NCBI GenBank assembly: GCA_913055965.1
Contig: CAJXKX010000093.1
Location: 1-7,426 of the forward strand
Source: an uncultured Roseovarius sp.
GTDB lineage: Bacteria; Pseudomonadota; Alphaproteobacteria; Rhodobacterales; Rhodobacteraceae
DNA: 7,426 bases
Reading direction: 5' to 3'
Both the position numbers and the translations under genes were made by a program. The notes under the pieces are model-generated. The model saw nothing but the letters and a program-made list of their open reading frames with translations. It was not told the DNA's origin and did no database searches. Below are positions 6,744 to 7,426 of the stretch, one piece after another (the first letter of the stretch is position 1; every line of letters begins with the position of its first letter).

Positions 6744-7426
6744 ATGGACACGCAAAAAGCCCTTGACGACCTGCACACCTGTCTAGGCCAACGGCTCAGC
6801 CTCTCCAAGTCCGATCTGGACCTGCACGGCCAGAGCGAGTCGCATTTCCCGCTCAGCCCGCCCGATGCCGTCGCCTATCCCGAGACCACCGAAGAGGTCG
6901 CGCGCATCGTGGGGATTTGCGCCCGCCATCGCGTGCCGGTGATCGCCTGGGGCACCGGCACCTCGCTCGAAGGGCAGTCGCAGGCATTCTCGGGCGGAGT
7001 CGTGGTGGATTTCAGCCGCATGAACCGCGTGCTCGACGTGGCGCAGGCCGACATGGTCGCGCGGGTGCAGCCCGGCGTGACGCGCGAGGCGCTCAACGAG
7101 GACTTGCGCGCCACGGGCCTGTTCTTTCCGGTCGATCCCGGCGCCAACGCGGCGCTGGGGGGCATGGCCGCGACCCGCGCCAGCGGCACCACCGCCGTGC
7201 GCTACGGCACGATGCGCGACAACGTGCTGGCGCTCGAGGTGGTGACGGCCTCGGGCGAGGTGATTCGCACCGGAACGGCGGCACGCAAATCCTCGTCCGG
7301 CTATGATCTGACCGGGCTTTTCGTGGGCTCCGAGGGCACGCTCGGCCTGATCACCGAACTGACCCTGCGGCTGCACGGCCAGCCCGAGGCGATCGCGGCG
7401 GCGGTCTGCGCCTTCGACAGCGTCGG
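6744..7426 (+). CDS. FAD-binding oxidoreductase, D-lactate dehydrogenase (cytochrome)-like, N-terminal part
   Basis: The first 227 codons of a gene running off the right edge, with an ATG at 6744. The protein carries the FAD-binding fold of the PCMH/VAO superfamily (FAD_binding_4). PPDAVAYPETTEEVARIV (39-56) precedes the pyrophosphate-binding GTGTSLEG (70-77). These are followed by FPVDPGANAALGGMAATRAS (128-147), then VRYGTMRDNVLALEVVT (152-168) and GLFVGSEGTLGLITE (191-205). The GTGTSLEG pattern and spacing fit D-lactate dehydrogenase (LDHD/Dld2, GlcD-related), which oxidises D-lactate or similar 2-hydroxy acids to 2-oxo acids and passes electrons to cytochrome c or quinone. The C-terminal FAD-oxidase domain that contributes substrate residues is outside the window, so glycolate or D-2-hydroxyglutarate cannot be excluded. 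No export signal is seen. The ribosome binding site is weak (GGAA at 6732-6736). Confidence 0.9.
   Translation, partial: MDTQKALDDLHTCLGQRLSLSKSDLDLHGQSESHFPLSPPDAVAYPETTEEVARIVGICARHRVPVIAWGTGTSLEGQSQAFSGGVVVDFSRMNRVLDVAQADMVARVQPGVTREALNEDLRATGLFFPVDPGANAALGGMAATRASGTTAVRYGTMRDNVLALEVVTASGEVIRTGTAARKSSSGYDLTGLFVGSEGTLGLITELTLRLHGQPEAIAAAVCAFDSV

Noticed and set aside
6783..7376. Minus-strand open frame of 197 codons opposite the dehydrogenase
   Set aside because: It is the antisense shadow of a gene with clear FAD-binding motifs, and it has no domain or ribosome binding site of its own that I could support.

Overview
The window is a dense, GC-rich stretch of bacterial chromosome with almost no intergenic DNA. 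Protein style (the AMPP-type aminopeptidase, DUF427 protein, CLC channel and TrmO) and base composition suggest an alphaproteobacterium, most likely of the Rhodobacterales (Roseobacter/Paracoccus relatives). That assignment rests on memory of families and not on a search. I see no rRNA, tRNA, insertion sequence, CRISPR array or phage gene.

Layout. Positions 1-2694 (minus strand) hold one compact operon, transcribed from right to left: a TrmO/TsaA-family tRNA methyltransferase (2694-2215), a periplasmic substrate-binding protein (2202-1174), a FecCD-type permease (1201-179) and the start of the cognate ATPase (182 to beyond base 1). Spacing is 12 bp, then overlaps of 28 and 4 bp, so the three import components are probably translationally coupled. 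The transporter belongs to the iron-siderophore/heme/B12/molybdate importer superfamily; the exact substrate cannot be read from the sequence.

A short divergent gap (2695-2775) separates this operon from a plus-strand M24 aminopeptidase P-like gene (2776-4522). As read here the gene is broken: the first 173 codons are in one frame, the rest is in another, and part of the inter-domain linker seems to be missing around 3292-3304. All five expected metal ligands survive in the downstream part. A small DUF427 gene follows (4591-4932) behind a very good ribosome binding site.

The DUF427 gene converges with a CLC-family chloride channel gene carrying a C-terminal CBS-like domain (6703-4964, minus). 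A GC-rich imperfect hairpin lies between their stop codons. Only 40 bp separate the annotated CLC start from a divergent FAD-linked D-lactate dehydrogenase-like gene (6744 to beyond 7426, plus), which runs off the window.

The genes look like ordinary housekeeping and transport functions; I find no convincing novel system. The points most worth a second look are the frameshifted aminopeptidase, the tRNA-modification gene heading a metal/cofactor importer operon, and the non-canonical pore and proton-path residues of the CLC protein.
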